NCBI RefSeq assembly: GCF_002197815.1
Contig: NZ_NIUB01000020.1
Location: 29,956-93,955 of the forward strand
DNA: 64,000 nt
Source of the DNA: Pseudomonas oleovorans subsp. oleovorans
GTDB taxonomy: Bacteria; Pseudomonadota; Gammaproteobacteria; Pseudomonadales; Pseudomonadaceae
Reading direction: 5' to 3'
The translations under genes were made by a program, and so were the position numbers. The notes under the pieces were generated by a model that made no database searches, was not told where the DNA came from, and saw nothing but the letters and a program-made list of their open reading frames with translations. Positions 62,284 through 64,000 of the stretch are shown piece by piece; the first letter of the stretch is position 1, and each line of letters begins with the position of its first letter.

Positions 62284-62299
62284 AGGTTTTGTTTTTCAG

Positions 62300-62878
62300 T
62301 CAAAAACGCCGCTCGCGTCCGGCGAAAAGGTCGCGAAGATTGTGACGGTGGCGCCAGACGATCAGCCCGGTCAGCACGCAGGCTGGCAGCAAGGCAGCCG
62401 GTTGTTGCCAGGCCAGCAGCGGCAGCGTCAGCGGCGTGGCGATCAGTGAGGCCAGCGAGCTGGTGCGGGTCAGCAGAAATACCAGCGCCCAGGCGGCCAG
62501 GGCGAGCAAGGCGGCGGGCGGATAGAGGCCGAGCAGCATGCCGGCGGCAGTGGCGACGCCCTTGCCGCCACGAAAACGGAAGTACAGCGGGTAAAGATGG
62601 CCGACGACGGCCGCCAGGCCGATCCAGGCCTGTTGGTGCAGGCTGAGGCCGAGCAGCTTGGCGATCAGGATCGGTAGCAGACCCTTGAACAGGTCGCCGA
62701 TCAGCGTCATGACGGCGAGCTTCTTGCCGGCCACCCGCAGCATGTTGGTGGCGCCGGGGTTGCCCGAGCCGCTGGCGCGCGGATCCGGCCCGCCGGCAAG
62801 TCGGCTGAGCAGGATGGCGAAGGACAGCGAACCGAGCAAGTAGGCAAGGATTGCCAGAAGCCAGAACATGGTGGCCAT
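62300..62878 (-). CDS. plsY: glycerol-3-phosphate acyltransferase PlsY
   Basis: 192 residues, five membrane helices. [41 protein letters not shown] (G3P-binding motif 1), [17 protein letters not shown] (motif 2), and [18 protein letters not shown] at the end (motif 3). Uses acyl-phosphate to make lysophosphatidate. Divergent from folB. Confidence 0.97.
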   Translation of the reverse strand: MATMFWLLAILAYLLGSLSFAILLSRLAGGPDPRASGSGNPGATNMLRVAGKKLAVMTLIGDLFKGLLPILIAKLLGLSLHQQAWIGLAAVVGHLYPLYFRFRGGKGVATAAGMLLGLYPPAALLALAAWALVFLLTRTSSLASLIATPLTLPLLAWQQPAALLPACVLTGLIVWRHRHNLRDLFAGRERRF

Positions 62879-62943
62879 TCCAGGGCATGGGGTGGCCCGA
62901 TTCTAACGAGGTGCAGCGCCCTTGTCGTGGCGCGGAGAGTGCG

Positions 62944-63300
62944 GTGGACAGAGTATTTATCGAGGGGCTGGAAGTCGACACGGTGATCGGCGCCTACGAT
63001 TGGGAGCGCGACATTCGCCAGTGCCTGCGCCTGGACTTGCAGATGGCCTGGGACAATCGTCCGGCCGCCGCCGGTGATGACCTCAACCTGGCACTCGACT
63101 ACGCCAGCGTGTCCACGCGCATTCAGGCCTTTGCGGCCGAGTCGCAGTTCATCCTGGTCGAAACCTTCGCCGAACGGCTGGTGCAGACCCTGATGGACGA
63201 GTTCAACATTCCCTGGATGCGTCTGAAGCTGACCAAGCCCGGCGCAGTGCCAGCCGCACGCGGCGGCGTGGGTGTGGAGATCGAGCGCGGATGTCTCTGA
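62944..63300 (+). CDS. folB: dihydroneopterin aldolase FolB
   Basis: 118 residues from GTG 62944 (GGAGAG just upstream); the frame opens at 62851. DRVFIEGLEVDTVIGAYDWERDIRQ, LDYASVSTRI, LVETFAERLV (catalytic Glu area), LKLTKPGAVPAARGGVGVEIER. Folate synthesis. Its end overlaps folK by 10 nt. Confidence 0.95.
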   Translation: MDRVFIEGLEVDTVIGAYDWERDIRQCLRLDLQMAWDNRPAAAGDDLNLALDYASVSTRIQAFAAESQFILVETFAERLVQTLMDEFNIPWMRLKLTKPGAVPAARGGVGVEIERGCL

Positions 63301-63824
63301 CTCGGGTCTTTCTCGGCCTTGGCAGCAATATCGAGCGTGAGCCACACCTCGTTGCCGGCCTCGATGCACTGGCGGGGTTGCTCAGTGATATGCGCTGCTC
63401 GCCGGTGTTCGAAAGCCATGCGGTGGGCATCAAGAGCGGCAACTTCTTCAATCTGGTGGTAGTTGGCGATACCGAGCTGTCACTGCTGGAGCTGGATCGC
63501 CGGCTGAAATTCATCGAGGCCGACAATGGCCGCTATGCACCGGATCGCAAGGGCTTGCCGCTGGATATCGATGTGCTGCTGTTTGGCGAGCAGGTCGGCA
63601 ACTTCAACGGCCTGATCCTGCCGCGCGCGGAGATTCTCAAGAACGCCTTCGTACTCTGGCCGCTGGCGCTGCTGGCGCCGCAACTGCAGCACCCTGTCGA
63701 TGGTCGTTCGTTCGCCGAGCTGTGGGCCTCGGCGCAGATCGATCAGCAGTTGTGGCCAGCGGCATTCCAGTGGCGTGGCACCGAGTTGACGCCGCCAGAG
63801 TTGCTACAGACGCGCTCTTCGTAG
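63291..63824 (+). CDS. folK: HPPK pyrophosphokinase FolK
   Basis: 177 residues. LGLGSNIEREPHL, FFNLVVVG, DRRLKFIEADNGRYAPDRKGLPLDIDVLLFG (the HPPK signature, here with DIDVLLFG metal site), ILPRAEILKNAFVLWPL. Transfers pyrophosphate to hydroxymethyl-dihydropterin. Overlaps folB. A 14-bp tandem duplication covers its stop codon. Confidence 0.95.
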   Translation: MSLTRVFLGLGSNIEREPHLVAGLDALAGLLSDMRCSPVFESHAVGIKSGNFFNLVVVGDTELSLLELDRRLKFIEADNGRYAPDRKGLPLDIDVLLFGEQVGNFNGLILPRAEILKNAFVLWPLALLAPQLQHPVDGRSFAELWASAQIDQQLWPAAFQWRGTELTPPELLQTRSS

Positions 63825-63840
63825 CCCGCTCTTCGTAGCC
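63813..63840. repeat. 14-bp tandem duplication at the folK stop
   Basis: CGCTCTTCGTAGCC occurs twice head to tail; the first copy holds the folK TAG. A small, apparently recent, duplication with no effect on the protein. Confidence 0.85.
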
Positions 63841-63843
63841 TCA

Positions 63844-63886
63844 ATGCAATCCGGGGAGGTGGCCTCGGAATCGCCCCGGATTGCAT
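63844..63886. repeat. inverted repeat after folK
   Basis: ATGCAATCCGGGG and CCCCGGATTGCAT, 13-bp perfect arms with a 17-nt loop. Resembles a dispersed Pseudomonas palindrome; may serve as a terminator. From here to 64000 I see no gene. Confidence 0.75.
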
Positions 63887-64000
63887 CCGTATATGGACTC
63901 CTCCCGTTTTGCCAGTGAAATAATCTGCCTCTGAACCTAGGTACGACTGCTTCCGTATATTCGACTTCTGATAAGGCGTTAGCCTTGAGCCATGATGAAT

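Overview
This is a chromosomal segment of a Pseudomonas-type gammaproteobacterium. The right end carries the conserved core block rpoD, dnaG, rpsU, tsaD, plsY, folB, folK, next to a tRNA-Ile2(CAU) gene. The rest of the window, to the left of that tRNA, is stacked mobile DNA inserted at its 3' end.

Layout. (1) 1-9384: part of an integrative element A, transcribed leftward. It has a tyrosine integrase, a small HTH protein, a phage-type replication protein, an 11-bp-phased iteron array, a MobC-like gene with a possible oriT, a type I restriction subunit HsdR, an exported protein of unknown function, and an ATPase/RloB-like pair that runs off the window. (2) 9430-54529: a 45.1-kb island B, bounded by 45-bp direct copies of the tRNA 3' half (9385-9429 and 54485-54529). 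It has its own integrase at the left end and matching 2 x 12-bp repeats, probably integrase arm sites, inside both ends. The island is composite. The 3' end of the integrase gene plus the following HTH gene recurs at 46.5-47.3 kb, beside an IS66 element, as expected if two related islands sat in tandem and their junction collapsed. (3) 54578-64000: core genome, starting with a decayed c-di-GMP phosphodiesterase gene (rmcA-like).

The left two thirds of island B (11.5-43.7 kb) is a catabolic cluster. It encodes a porin, an MFS transporter and a YdcSTUVW-like polyamine ABC importer with its aldehyde dehydrogenase. It has two amine-oxidising systems: a DmmA/DmmB/heme N-demethylase set, and a cytochrome P450 with flavodoxin and FAD reductase. 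It also has a PuuA-like gamma-glutamyl ligase with two class I glutamine amidotransferases, several aldehyde dehydrogenases, gabT, gabD, an omega-aminotransferase, csiD and lhgO. Together these could take a cyclic or other secondary amine (piperidine/pyrrolidine class, possibly N-methylated) through an amino-aldehyde and omega-amino acid to succinate or, via glutarate and L-2-hydroxyglutarate, to 2-oxoglutarate. The substrate is inference. A near-identical promoter/operator module (GATATG-AAAC-CATATC between -35 and -10) precedes the P450 operon and the ligase operon. The operator recurs upstream of the dmm genes and, degenerate, upstream of the amidotransferase/aldehyde dehydrogenase genes, defining a regulon probably controlled by the resident GntR protein.

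The right part of island B (46.5-54.5 kb) looks like a defence module. It has a (YTGPGGG)n repeat protein with a TIR-domain protein and a 48-residue protein behind a structured leader, a divergent WYL regulator of CapW/BrxR type, and a SLATT-membrane-protein/reverse-transcriptase operon. That operon has a roughly 350-nt structured non-coding leader containing a telomere-like 10-nt direct repeat. This last locus is the best candidate for an unusual system: it would fit a template-carrying ncRNA for tandem-repeat cDNA synthesis.
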